DNA from: Haloarcula amylovorans
Lineage (GTDB): Archaea; Halobacteriota; Halobacteria; Halobacteriales; Haloarculaceae
Length of the DNA stretch: 64,000 bases
NCBI RefSeq assembly: GCF_004681185.1
Contig: NZ_SRIF01000012.1
Span: 29,375-93,374, forward strand
Reading direction: 5' to 3'
The translations under genes and the position numbers were made by a program. Below are positions 53,349-61,128 of this stretch, piece after piece. A model generated the notes under the pieces. It had not been told where the DNA came from. It saw nothing but the letters and a program-made list of their open reading frames with translations, and ran no database searches. Each line of letters opens with the position of its first letter. Position 1 is the stretch's first letter.

Positions 53349-54686
53349 ATGGTTAAATCGGGAGACGTGGATCAGCGGTGGCAGGATCTATTGCGTAATC
53401 CACGAGAAGAGGTCCATCGTGAAATCAAAAGCTGGCTTGATCTGTCTGATAATGTGGACAAGGCAAACGTAGCAAAAGCGATGCTCGCATTAGCGAATTC
53501 TGGTGGGGGTCAGATTTTGATTGGATATGAGGAGGTCGGTGAATCATGGGAACCGGATCCATCTCGACCACATCCGATTGACCACTACGATCAAGATACG
53601 ATTAATGGGATCGTTGAGAAGTTTGCTGAGCCCCAGTTTCACTGTGAAGTATACCATATTGAACATCCAGAATCTGGTGAAGTCTTTCCAATTATCGATG
53701 TACCGGGAGACCATCGGGTGCCGATTCGATCAGACAGTGCTGGCCCTGAAGACCAACACGTTACCTACAACACATATTATATTAGGCGGCCAGGGCCAGA
53801 AAGTGCAGCACCGAAGACAGGACGTGAGTGGGACGAATTGATTCGGCGGTGTGTCACTGCCTCACGTGATGATCTGTTAGATCGAATGCGAACCGTACTG
53901 ACGGGGTTCGAAAAAGGAGCAAGTGAAGAAGAGATTGATCCGCTGGATCAGCTTGCTTCGTGGACTGAGGCTATGCGGGAAGACTGGGAAGCCAACGTGA
54001 TGGACGAGTACGGAAATATGGATAATTCACCCTATCGTCACGGGTACTGGTCATTTGCTTACAGTCTGGATTCTGAGTTTGATCAGCCATCTCTCTCTGA
54101 GTTCTTAGATCTACTACGGGAGGTGAAAGGTCATGAAACGGGGTGGCCGGCGTGGCTGATCAGCGAGGATCAGGTACATCCCCGCGATGAGACAATCGAA
54201 GGGTGGTATACCGGCGGAACATTCGATGACCCAGCGCACGCAGACTACTGGCGTGCATCCCCAGACGGGATGCTGTTCTTGCTTCGTGGCTATCAGGAAG
54301 ACAGCAAAGATGAACTTGAGCCAGGTACAGTTTTGGATTATATTCTCCCAATCTGGCGAGTCGGTGAATGCTTGCTACATGCGAAGCGGTTGGGGCGAGA
54401 ACTCGGTGAGGAAAACACGTCGGTCACCGTGCAAGCCCGATGGACGGGACTAGAGGGACGAACACTGGGCTCAATTGAAAATCGCCGTGGACTTTTCCCT
54501 CCGATTGAAAGAGAATCACATCAAGCGACAGTTACGGCCAGTCAACGCTTCACTGTTCAAGATTTTGAAGACGCTCTACCGGAAGTGGTTGAGACCTTGA
54601 CCCAACCGCTATACCAGATCTTTGATTTCTACGAGCCGCCATCCGATCTAATCCAGAATGAGCTGGACCGGATGCAAAGCCAGTAA
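53349..54686 (+). CDS. AlbA_2/Schlafen-type DNA-binding domain protein
   Basis: 445 residues, lower GC than its neighbours. The N-terminus has EVHREIKSWLDLSDNVDKANVAK and ALANSGGGQILIGY (46-60), the AlbA_2 (SLFN-type, divergent AAA-4) signature. The C-terminal two-thirds is unrecognised. AlbA_2 proteins include transcriptional regulators and defence proteins. Convergent with the orphan at 54692 with a five-base gap. Confidence 0.75.
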   Translation: MVKSGDVDQRWQDLLRNPREEVHREIKSWLDLSDNVDKANVAKAMLALANSGGGQILIGYEEVGESWEPDPSRPHPIDHYDQDTINGIVEKFAEPQFHCEVYHIEHPESGEVFPIIDVPGDHRVPIRSDSAGPEDQHVTYNTYYIRRPGPESAAPKTGREWDELIRRCVTASRDDLLDRMRTVLTGFEKGASEEEIDPLDQLASWTEAMREDWEANVMDEYGNMDNSPYRHGYWSFAYSLDSEFDQPSLSEFLDLLREVKGHETGWPAWLISEDQVHPRDETIEGWYTGGTFDDPAHADYWRASPDGMLFLLRGYQEDSKDELEPGTVLDYILPIWRVGECLLHAKRLGRELGEENTSVTVQARWTGLEGRTLGSIENRRGLFPPIERESHQATVTASQRFTVQDFEDALPEVVETLTQPLYQIFDFYEPPSDLIQNELDRMQSQ

Positions 54687-54691
54687 CAACG

Positions 54692-55441
54692 CTACTCTAG
54701 ATGTTCATCCAATTCCCACGCACCTTCATCATCGTAATAGAAACCGGGATGATATCCGAACTGAGAGTTTGATAATGGTCGGAAAAGCGGTGTGAGTTGG
54801 TCACGGATACCGTCTTCATCGGACAGACTGAGAGGTGTGAGGCGCGAGGTGCGGTTAGGTTCAGGAAATGCTTCAACCCGGTCAACCTGCCGATGTTGGT
54901 CTATTGTCGCGTTCGTGAGATTTGTCCCACTGAGGATTGCATACACCTTCTCGCTGTGTTCATCAGGAAGGACGTCACGATAGAACTGGAGGACGGTGAC
55001 GAGACTTAATTCAAGATCCTGTGAACTGACTGCATAGTCACAGTCGTATGAATGACCGGTTGGATAGCAGAGCCCGCTCCCCCGGGCCTCATATATGCCA
55101 GTATCATACAGAGTTGCCACTGAACTCAGGTCTTTTCGATTCTCGTAGCGAGCGACAATATGGTTCCATGTCGGATCCGCGTGTTCAAACAGTCTATCGG
55201 GCCGAAACGATGGTCGACACGTCGCGGGAACAGGCAGTTCCTCAAGTTCTGTGATATCGACAAGACGCGATCCATCAAGAGCACTTTCAGGAACAATATG
55301 GAACAAGAGCTGTGGAATTGCATCCTCTGAATTAAGCATATCGAAGCGCTGAAGGTGGTATTCGCGATATAATGTCGACCGATCAACCGCCGGATATTCA
55401 CGGTTGAGTTCATGGAGACGCCGAAGATGTGAATCACTCAT
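54692..55441 (-). CDS. Orphan protein resembling the C-terminal sensor half of AlbA_2 proteins
   Basis: 249 residues. PQLLFHIVPESAL, then TWNHIVARYENRKDLSSVATLYDTGIYEARGSG, has the order of segments usually found after the AlbA_2 domain in larger proteins (histidine-proline motif, then a Gly-ended strand). The N-terminal DNA-binding half is absent. Low GC like the gene it faces at 53349. It could be a split or partner protein. No function assigned. Confidence 0.5.
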   Translation of the reverse strand: MSDSHLRRLHELNREYPAVDRSTLYREYHLQRFDMLNSEDAIPQLLFHIVPESALDGSRLVDITELEELPVPATCRPSFRPDRLFEHADPTWNHIVARYENRKDLSSVATLYDTGIYEARGSGLCYPTGHSYDCDYAVSSQDLELSLVTVLQFYRDVLPDEHSEKVYAILSGTNLTNATIDQHRQVDRVEAFPEPNRTSRLTPLSLSDEDGIRDQLTPLFRPLSNSQFGYHPGFYYDDEGAWELDEHLE

Positions 55442-55650
55442 ATGCTCCCCCTCTCACCTTAGATAAATATGTATTCGGTCCCCTGTTGTGGCCTTGAGTG
55501 CCGCCCCAGTTCCTGCATAGCCAGTTCATTGGTATAAGAATCAGACTCGGTCGCTGTACGCCATCGGTTCCGAGATATCTGAACCGTCTTGTAGAGGTTT
55601 ATTCCACCCATAATGGGTGAAGGATTCGCTGTACTGGCGAGTTCCTGAAC

Positions 55651-56583
55651 ATGGTGAGAACGATGACTACCAGAGACATCTACGAAACTGGCTTCGACGA
55701 AGACGTCCAAACAGAGTCGAGCGCTACCCAGTGTCCAGAGTGTGACGGCCGGGTCACTACGAATGCGGTCGAAACGATCTGCGAGGACTGTGGACTTGTT
55801 ATCGAGGAACAACGTATCGATCACGGGCCGGAGTGGCGGGCGTACGATGCAGACGAGCGCGAGCGAACAGGCGCACCACTCACTACAGCCCGTCACGATC
55901 GAGGCATCTCGACCGAGATCGGCCACGGAACCGACGCACACGGGAACGAACTCTCTGGTCAGAAACGCCGGCAGCTGGCCCGGATGCGACGTGAGCAGAC
56001 CCGTGGTCGCTGGCGGTCCAAAGCGGAACGGAATCTCGCACACGGGTTGGGCGAGGTACGCCGGCTGGCGAGTGCGCTCGAGCTCTCTGAGTCGATTCGT
56101 GACCAGGCGTGCCAGCTCTTCCGGAGCGCTCAGAGCGAGGATCTGCTTCGAGGCAGATCCATCGAAGCCATCGGTGCAGCGAGTATCTACGGTACCTGTC
56201 GATGTAACCAACACCCGCTTCTCCTCGAGGATGTCGTCGACGCCGCCCGAGTCGAGTCCGCTCGTGTCACCAACGCCTACCGAACACTGAATCGCGAATT
56301 AGAGCTCCCAGCACCACCAATGCGCCCGACGTCGTTCATTCCACGCCTGATCTCGGCGCTGGAGTTAGACCACGACATTCGTCGGCGCGCGAACGAACTC
56401 GCAGAACGCGCCGAGGGGACAACCCTCACGAACGGCTGTCAGCCATCGGGCGTCGCGGCCGCCTGTGTCTATCTGGCTGCCCAAGAGCAGGGCGCGTTGA
56501 TTACCCAATCCACCGTCGCGTCGGCAGCAGAGGTGTCAGTCGTGACGCTCCGAAGCCGGCGAGACGAACTCCAAGCGATCTGA
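55651..56583 (+). CDS. tfb: Transcription initiation factor TFB (copy 2)
   Basis: 310 residues (or 306 from the ATG at 55663). Zinc ribbon C28-x2-C31...C44-x2-C47, IDHGPEWRAY, then two cyclin repeats ending VVTLRSRRDELQAI. Divergent from copy 1 outside conserved blocks, so probably a plasmid-borne regulator with its own promoter choice. A 34-residue microprotein gene lies 53 bases downstream. Confidence 0.93.
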   Translation: MVRTMTTRDIYETGFDEDVQTESSATQCPECDGRVTTNAVETICEDCGLVIEEQRIDHGPEWRAYDADERERTGAPLTTARHDRGISTEIGHGTDAHGNELSGQKRRQLARMRREQTRGRWRSKAERNLAHGLGEVRRLASALELSESIRDQACQLFRSAQSEDLLRGRSIEAIGAASIYGTCRCNQHPLLLEDVVDAARVESARVTNAYRTLNRELELPAPPMRPTSFIPRLISALELDHDIRRRANELAERAEGTTLTNGCQPSGVAAACVYLAAQEQGALITQSTVASAAEVSVVTLRSRRDELQAI

Positions 56584-56636
56584 GACGCCTCCGGTAGAGG
56601 AATACCTACATACAGGCAGAGAGTCTACAAGGGGGT

Positions 56637-56741
56637 ATGGATCTGGACGAGACTGTCGAGTATCTGTCGACAGAACTCGATATCGAGCGGAGTGAGCACG
56701 TTCGCGAGGTCGGTCGAGCGGTCGCCGAGCTCCGTGACTGA
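56637..56741 (+). CDS. 34-residue acidic microprotein (copy 2)
   Basis: Plus-strand ORF MDLDETVEYLSTELD...HVREVGRAVAELRD, paralogue of 1110-1214, identical at about 24 of 34 positions. Same length, same strand-end, independent context (behind a TFB). Purine-rich GGGGGT precedes the ATG. Function unknown; repeated occurrence beside different genes suggests a mobile or autonomous unit. Confidence 0.6.
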   Translation: MDLDETVEYLSTELDIERSEHVREVGRAVAELRD

Positions 56742-56846
56742 ATCGGTCTCAGGCGGTCAGATTTATCCCGTCGTCGCCGAATCCGTCCCCGCATTTTCTC
56801 ACCCCTGAGTTTAAATACCAAACCGGGGGAAACGCGGAGCGAATCG

Positions 56847-57716
56847 ATGACTGACCACAACTCAGACCGAGAGGCGTTCCAACCTGTCGGGGAGGGCGCT
56901 CTGGTGCCGGACCCAGCGCTGGATCAGCCAGCAGACGGCCAGCCAAGCCGCCAGCGTGAAGCCTCGCATTCGGGTGGGTATCCGGACGGAACAACCGACA
57001 CAGACCGATCCTGTGTCTCCTGTGGCGCATCGATCCCGGCGTCGCAACGAAAATGCCGGTTCTGTCTCGAACACGAACTTGACGGCGCGTCGGAGTCGGG
57101 TGCTGCGAGTTCCGAGCAGACACTGCGTGGTGTGATCCACTTCCTCGTCGAATCGGGGACGTTCTACGGCGCCGTGGCAAGGGGAGCAGCAGCAGCGACA
57201 CTTCTCTCGTCAGGTCACGACCAGCCCATCGACGACTGTACGCTCATCTACGATCTCGACGACGAGCCCGCACCCCAGCTAACCGAGCGCTGGCCTACGC
57301 TCCCCGCTGCTACTGAGGTGACCGCAGCGGCTGGCGACGCGTTACTAACAGCGGCCCGTGAGCGGACAGCGTGGAACGAGAGGAGCGATCGTTCTCAGAC
57401 GGAGATTCCACGCGTCTATGACGAGCGTGGCCAGGGAATTCGCGATGAGTCGTCCCTCGAGCACACGCTCGACGACAGCGATCAGCTGTGGATCGTCCCA
57501 GCAATCGCTGTGGAAACAGTACCCCGCGAAACGAAATCCTCCAGTACCAGAGCTGAAATCCCGACCGTAACAGCCCTCGAGTGCCAGCACTGTACGAAAG
57601 AAACAGAACATCGCTTCAGTACACGCGAGTCGCTCCCTGACGAGACCTGGACGGGCCAACCAATCTGGGAGTGCCAAGTGTGTGGCACAGGTCGCTACGG
57701 GCCTGCTCCCGAATAG
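56847..57716 (+). CDS. Double zinc-ribbon protein, unknown
   Basis: 289 residues. First ribbon C56-x2-C59 and C70-x2-C73 (CVSCGAS...CRFC), a central helical part, then a second ribbon at the C-terminus (CQHC...CQVC). The middle DCTLIYDLDDEPAP is unassigned. AT-rich promoter upstream (GAGTTTAAATACC). Similar zinc-ribbon proteins occur on haloarchaeal plasmids. Confidence 0.65.
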   Translation: MTDHNSDREAFQPVGEGALVPDPALDQPADGQPSRQREASHSGGYPDGTTDTDRSCVSCGASIPASQRKCRFCLEHELDGASESGAASSEQTLRGVIHFLVESGTFYGAVARGAAAATLLSSGHDQPIDDCTLIYDLDDEPAPQLTERWPTLPAATEVTAAAGDALLTAARERTAWNERSDRSQTEIPRVYDERGQGIRDESSLEHTLDDSDQLWIVPAIAVETVPRETKSSSTRAEIPTVTALECQHCTKETEHRFSTRESLPDETWTGQPIWECQVCGTGRYGPAPE

Positions 57717-57736
57717 GGCAGTAGGAATCTCACCGT

Positions 57737-57777
57737 TTAACCAACAGTCTCCGATGGAGATGGCTTCTGTTGGTTAA
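57737..57777. promoter_or_regulatory. Palindrome TTAACCAACA-N21-TGTTGGTTAA (site 2)
   Basis: Arms 57737-57746 and 57768-57777 with the same 21-base gap as site 1. An outer CACCG/CGGTG also pairs. The right arm overlaps the TTG start region of the mini-TFB gene, so binding would block its expression. Confidence 0.6.
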
Positions 57778-57970
57778 CACGGTGAGTACCCGCAAGTCCG
57801 ACGTCAGTCATAGCGGGCGTTCATTCGGCAGGTTCGCAGCGGCCTGTCTCTACAAAGCGGGGCGGGAACAGGGGGTGTGGGTAACGCACCGTGACATCGC
57901 CAAGTCCGGAAACGTCACGCCGACCACGGCCTGGACGCATCACCAGAGGTTCGATGAACTCGCTGTCTAG
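57770..57970 (+). CDS. Mini-TFB: stand-alone second cyclin-repeat fragment
   Basis: 66 residues from TTG (or 62 from GTG at 57782). GRFAAACLYKAGREQGVWVTHRDIAKSGNVTPTTAW...RFDELAV lines up with the end of the second cyclin repeat of TFB copy 2 (GVAAACVYLAAQEQGALITQ...RDEL). Zinc ribbon, B-reader and first repeat are absent. It may be a remnant or a regulator that competes for the TFB site. The palindrome lies on its start. Confidence 0.55.
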   Translation: MVNTVSTRKSDVSHSGRSFGRFAAACLYKAGREQGVWVTHRDIAKSGNVTPTTAWTHHQRFDELAV

Positions 57971-58455
57971 ACGGGCCAGGTAGGGAGCGAGGGCGCTCCA
58001 TTCTTCCAGTGGATCGCATCTAGCGCGGGCGGGAACTGCTGTAGTCGGTCATCGAGGACGGCGAGTGGGTGCGCATCGAGAAACGTCGCCTTGTGCCGAT
58101 CAACCGGCGTGTCTTCGTGATTGAGTTGGATATGACAGGGCCCAAGGTCCGGATGGTCGGCATCTTGGTGGAATCCGAGCATCAGATTTCGGTCCGGTTC
58201 GACCCAGTTTATGCGGTAGTATTCGTGGTCGACGCCGGCGGGGTACCAGAAGCGAATCTCCAGTCGTGCTGTCGCCGCGTCGTACGAGTCACTCAGGAAC
58301 GTCGTCGGATCGACACCCGCGATGACGTACCGGGGTCGGCGTCGAGACGGGCGATAGCGGACCTCTTCACACCCTGGCTGGTTCGTCAATCGGTCGTGAA
58401 CGTCGCGGAGGAGGGTCCGCTGTGTATAGCGGTCGCGACCGGCAAGAAAGATCAT
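57967..58455 (-). CDS. TumE-like putative toxin
   Basis: 162 residues. LEIRFWYPAGVDHEYYRINWVEPDRNLMLGFHQDADHPDLGPCHIQL has the pattern of the TumE/DUF6516 family (a nuclease-like toxin with histidines after the strand). It is followed, on the same strand, by the gene at 58473 upstream (17-base gap), so they form a two-gene module. Activity unproven. Confidence 0.55.
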   Translation of the reverse strand: MIFLAGRDRYTQRTLLRDVHDRLTNQPGCEEVRYRPSRRRPRYVIAGVDPTTFLSDSYDAATARLEIRFWYPAGVDHEYYRINWVEPDRNLMLGFHQDADHPDLGPCHIQLNHEDTPVDRHKATFLDAHPLAVLDDRLQQFPPALDAIHWKNGAPSLPTWPV

Positions 58456-58472
58456 TCTGTGAGAGAGGAGGG

Positions 58473-59024
58473 TTAGCTCGTGGCGCGGTCAGCCACGTCG
58501 GTCATCTGCTCGCGGGCAGCTTCGACGTCGGAGTAGAGTTCCAGTGCGTGCTTGATGAGGCGGCGATCCTCCTCGTTCTCACGCCAGAACGCGATGACGT
58601 CGCGGCGGTCCCGGAGCTCCGCACTTGTGAGGTCGCCGTCGGCGAGCGACTGTTCAAGCTCTTCCCACGTCTCGACGTCGTAGGTCGCCTGCCACTCCTC
58701 GATCTCCTCGGTAATCGCGGCCAATTCACTCCGCAGCTCCTCGCGGGTATTTTCCTCGATGAGCGTGCGGATCTCCTCGAAGAGCAGTCGCGTGTAGTCC
58801 GGTTGGTAGCGCGTCGTCTCGCCGGCCTCGACGCGACGCAACTGGCCCTGGTCGACGAGGTCCTGAAGTTCCTCGTTGGTCGTGCTCCAGGCGGCGTCGG
58901 CCTGCTCGCTGATCCAGTTAACTGAGCGGGGTTCGCGAAGTGACTCGGCGACCGCCCGAATGCGGTCGCGGGCGCTCATCGACTCAGTCCACGATTGGAC
59001 CCCATCTCGCGAGGATTCGGTCAT
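58473..59024 (-). CDS. HTH protein (DUF7342-like), partner of TumE-like gene
   Basis: 183 residues from MTESSRDGVQSW. Winged helix SVNWISEQADAAWSTTNEELQDLVDQGQL (about 34-62) and a long helical C-terminal part (ELRSELAAITEEIEEWQATY). A typical DUF7342 protein, often next to a TumE-like gene in haloarchaea (from memory). Probably the regulator or antitoxin half of the module. Confidence 0.68.
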   Translation of the reverse strand: MTESSRDGVQSWTESMSARDRIRAVAESLREPRSVNWISEQADAAWSTTNEELQDLVDQGQLRRVEAGETTRYQPDYTRLLFEEIRTLIEENTREELRSELAAITEEIEEWQATYDVETWEELEQSLADGDLTSAELRDRRDVIAFWRENEEDRRLIKHALELYSDVEAAREQMTDVADRATS

Positions 59025-59159
59025 GGTTGGCACCTCTTGGGACAGTGTTCGCGCCCTACTCCCATATATGTTTGTACTGTCTCGCATAATCAAGAATGCC
59101 TTGCGGGCGAAGGCGTCCGGACGTTGAAATGCGATACCGACAGAAGGTATGGCCAACCG

Positions 59160-59363
59160 ATGTACGACCGATATTCTGACGTTGAGGAACTACGGCCGAC
59201 CGGCGAGGCATCCCACAGCCCGGACACAATGTTGGACGACGGGTGTGAGAGTGACCTCCTGGCGGCAACGCGTCGCGACGAGCACTGGTGGCGACCTGAT
59301 GCGACGACGACAGTCACGTGGAGTGTCTATCCGCGCCGGCGAGTGGTGAGGCGCTACCGATGA
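59160..59363 (+). CDS. Small basic/acidic protein, unknown
   Basis: 67 residues, MYDRYSDVEELRPTGEA...TVTWSVYPRRRVVRRYR. Start at 59160 chosen over the longer ORF because of position. Overlaps the next gene's ATG (ATGA). No motif recognised. Confidence 0.5.
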   Translation: MYDRYSDVEELRPTGEASHSPDTMLDDGCESDLLAATRRDEHWWRPDATTTVTWSVYPRRRVVRRYR

Positions 59364-59548
59364 ATCAGCAAGTCGAACAGGGCTACTGGATGCATCGTGT
59401 ACTCAGCAATCTCAGCCGCCTCGACGTCGAGCGGTTGGACGACGCGGATCGAGAGCGAGTCGAGACTGCAAGAGACCTCCTGGAAGAAGTGAGCCTACTC
59501 ACGGGACCAGAGGACGGGAGCGGACCAGACGCCCCAACAGACGACTGA
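59360..59548 (+). CDS. Small helical protein, unknown
   Basis: 62 residues, MNQQVEQGYWMHRVLSNLSRLDVERLDDADRERVETARDLLEEV. One or two helices and an acidic tail. Coupled to the preceding gene by ATGA. Haloarchaeal plasmid small protein. Confidence 0.55.
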   Translation: MNQQVEQGYWMHRVLSNLSRLDVERLDDADRERVETARDLLEEVSLLTGPEDGSGPDAPTDD

Positions 59549-59595
59549 TCGTCATCGCCGTCGACGCCAGGGGCACTTCCAGTGTCGGTTTATCG

Positions 59596-59617
59596 CCCCC
59601 CAAGAGGGGTGCGGGGC
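59596..59617 (+). promoter_or_regulatory. C-run/G-run leader element (copy 2)
   Basis: CCCCCC-AAGA-GGGG, then TGCGGGGC, after GGTTTATCG. Lies 18-39 bases before the ATG at 59635. See 49823. Confidence 0.5.
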
Positions 59618-59634
59618 TTCCCGCGAGTCCAGAC

Positions 59635-60015
59635 ATGGCGACACTACAAGCTGCGACGACGTCAACCGGCGCGATCGTATCGGATCCACAGGCTGTCCGC
59701 GAACTCTGTGAGAGCTACTGCTTCGGGACGCTCGACTGGGAGGTCACCGACAAGGGCGAACTCACCATCTGGGGGTACGATGACTTCGAAGTGTACGAGG
59801 CGCGGGAGAACGGCCTCCCGGACTACGAGGGCGGCATCGTGACCCACGAATTCTTGCGAGAACTTGCCGACCACCTCGAAGCTGACGAGGAACTCGACAT
59901 CCAGACAGCGGGGTTCACGAAGTGTCGCTTCCCAGTGCTGGCGAAGCGGTACGTCGTTCGCGACGGCGAAGTCCTCTACGCGGATCTCAGTTCCCCCGAA
60001 CCAATCGAGGAGTAG
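59635..60015 (+). CDS. Conserved-looking small protein, unknown
   Basis: 126 residues, MATLQAATTSTGAIVSDPQ.... Alternating strand/helix pattern (TLDWEVTDKGELTIWGYDDFEVY, RFPVLAKRYVVRDGEVLYADL). No motif recognised. Transcribed behind the leader element copy 2, and the 60083 gene begins 67 bases later behind copy 3. Confidence 0.62.
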   Translation: MATLQAATTSTGAIVSDPQAVRELCESYCFGTLDWEVTDKGELTIWGYDDFEVYEARENGLPDYEGGIVTHEFLRELADHLEADEELDIQTAGFTKCRFPVLAKRYVVRDGEVLYADLSSPEPIEE

Positions 60016-60025
60016 CGTTGTTCGT

Positions 60026-60046
60026 CCCCCGAGAGGGGTGCGGGGC
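60026..60046 (+). promoter_or_regulatory. C-run/G-run leader element (copy 3)
   Basis: CCCCC-GAGA-GGGG, then TGCGGGGC. About 37 bases before the ATG at 60083. Same word as copies 1 and 2. Here the preceding box is GTTGTTCGT, weaker than in the others. Confidence 0.5.
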
Positions 60047-60082
60047 GATCCAGTAGCGGTCGCCCCGTGAGGTGATTGCTCG

Positions 60083-60745
60083 ATGGGCCACCGCGCACTC
60101 GTTGCGTACGAACGCACAGACGGACAGTACACGCTCCACTACAGCCATTGGGGCGCAGCGAACCTCAAGCTCAAGCACCGAATTTCGGCTGAGTCGCCGT
60201 TCGGTGGCGACGACACCAACTCCAAGTGGGCGAAACAGCTGCTGGCTGAACTGGCCGATGGCCTCGAGGCAGATGCGGTCGACGGCTACCTCGCTGACGA
60301 GGATCGACCGTCGACGGTCGTCGAGCCGAAGCCCCGCGCCACCGGGCTCACCCTCGACGAGATCATCGCTGACCATCTCGACTACCTCCACCACGAGGCG
60401 TTCTACGTGGTGTCACCGACCTTCGAGGTGACCGCCTACCGGACGCTGTGGTTCGGCCTGCAGTACGATTCAGAGACAATCGACAACGGTGAGACGGTCG
60501 GGAACGGGGCGCTCGCGACCGTTCGGTGGCACGACGGCGAGCCGGTCGGCGACGGCCATCTGAAGGGGCAGTTCCGGGCGCTGAAGGACGTCGTCGGCGA
60601 TATGGTCGACAAGGGGGTGTTCACGCCGTCGACGGCGAGGCAGTACCTCAAGCAGAAACTCGGCGAGTGGGTCGGCGAGCGCCAGGAACTGCGCATCCCT
60701 GGTGGTGAATCACCGTCGAAAACTGCGTCAGTCGACCGATTATAA
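60083..60745 (+). CDS. DUF6735-type haloarchaeal protein
   Basis: 220 residues. MGHRALVAYERTDGQYTLHYSHWGA is the hallmark of the haloarchaeal DUF6735 family. Internal part LDYLHHEAFYVVSPTFEVTAYRTLWFGLQYD is conserved-looking. C-terminal helix with KQKLGEWVGERQELR. Function unknown; common on plasmids. Preceded by leader element copy 3. Confidence 0.75.
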   Translation: MGHRALVAYERTDGQYTLHYSHWGAANLKLKHRISAESPFGGDDTNSKWAKQLLAELADGLEADAVDGYLADEDRPSTVVEPKPRATGLTLDEIIADHLDYLHHEAFYVVSPTFEVTAYRTLWFGLQYDSETIDNGETVGNGALATVRWHDGEPVGDGHLKGQFRALKDVVGDMVDKGVFTPSTARQYLKQKLGEWVGERQELRIPGGESPSKTASVDRL

Positions 60746-60782
60746 CGCCAATCCCTTTCTGAGTCCCCACGAACGTCTGGAT

Positions 60783-61067
60783 ATGTCAGATCGGGCTGAT
60801 GACGAGGTGCGAGTATGGCTCGTCGAACGTACCTACTCCGATGATGAACAGAACCTAATCATCCTCACCTACGCGACACCCGACGGCAAACAGTATTATC
60901 GGAAAGAGCGGGCACTCACGTCCTTCACCGATATTCGAGATACGACAGCGGCAGTCGATGCGGGGCCCGGCAATCTCGGCACGGTTGATGACCCCGATCT
61001 CCAGGACCAATACGCGGCCGAAGCGCAGCGAATGCAGGAGGTCCACGACCCGAACGACGTGATCTGA
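60783..61067 (+). CDS. Small acidic protein, unknown
   Basis: 94 residues from MSDRADDEVRVW. Beta-rich N-terminal (EVRVWLVERTYSDDEQNLIILTYATPDGKQYYRKERAL) and acidic tail. A longer in-frame start is rejected as overlapping the upstream gene. No family recognised. Confidence 0.55.
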   Translation: MSDRADDEVRVWLVERTYSDDEQNLIILTYATPDGKQYYRKERALTSFTDIRDTTAAVDAGPGNLGTVDDPDLQDQYAAEAQRMQEVHDPNDVI

Positions 61068-61128
61068 TGCTCACCAGTAGACGTAGTCCCGTGCCATTGG
61101 TTATGTCGGAGGAGGCCGTAGACGGGGT

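Noticed and set aside
55459..56214. Minus-strand 251-residue ORF opposite TFB copy 2
   Set aside because: TFB copy 2 on the plus strand has zinc-ribbon and cyclin motifs; the minus ORF is a shadow.
32168..57777. The TTAACCAACA palindromes as attachment-site duplicates of an integrated element
   Set aside because: Only the arms match; the 21-base spacers differ, whereas att duplicates would share the core between the arms. Kept as a protein-binding site.
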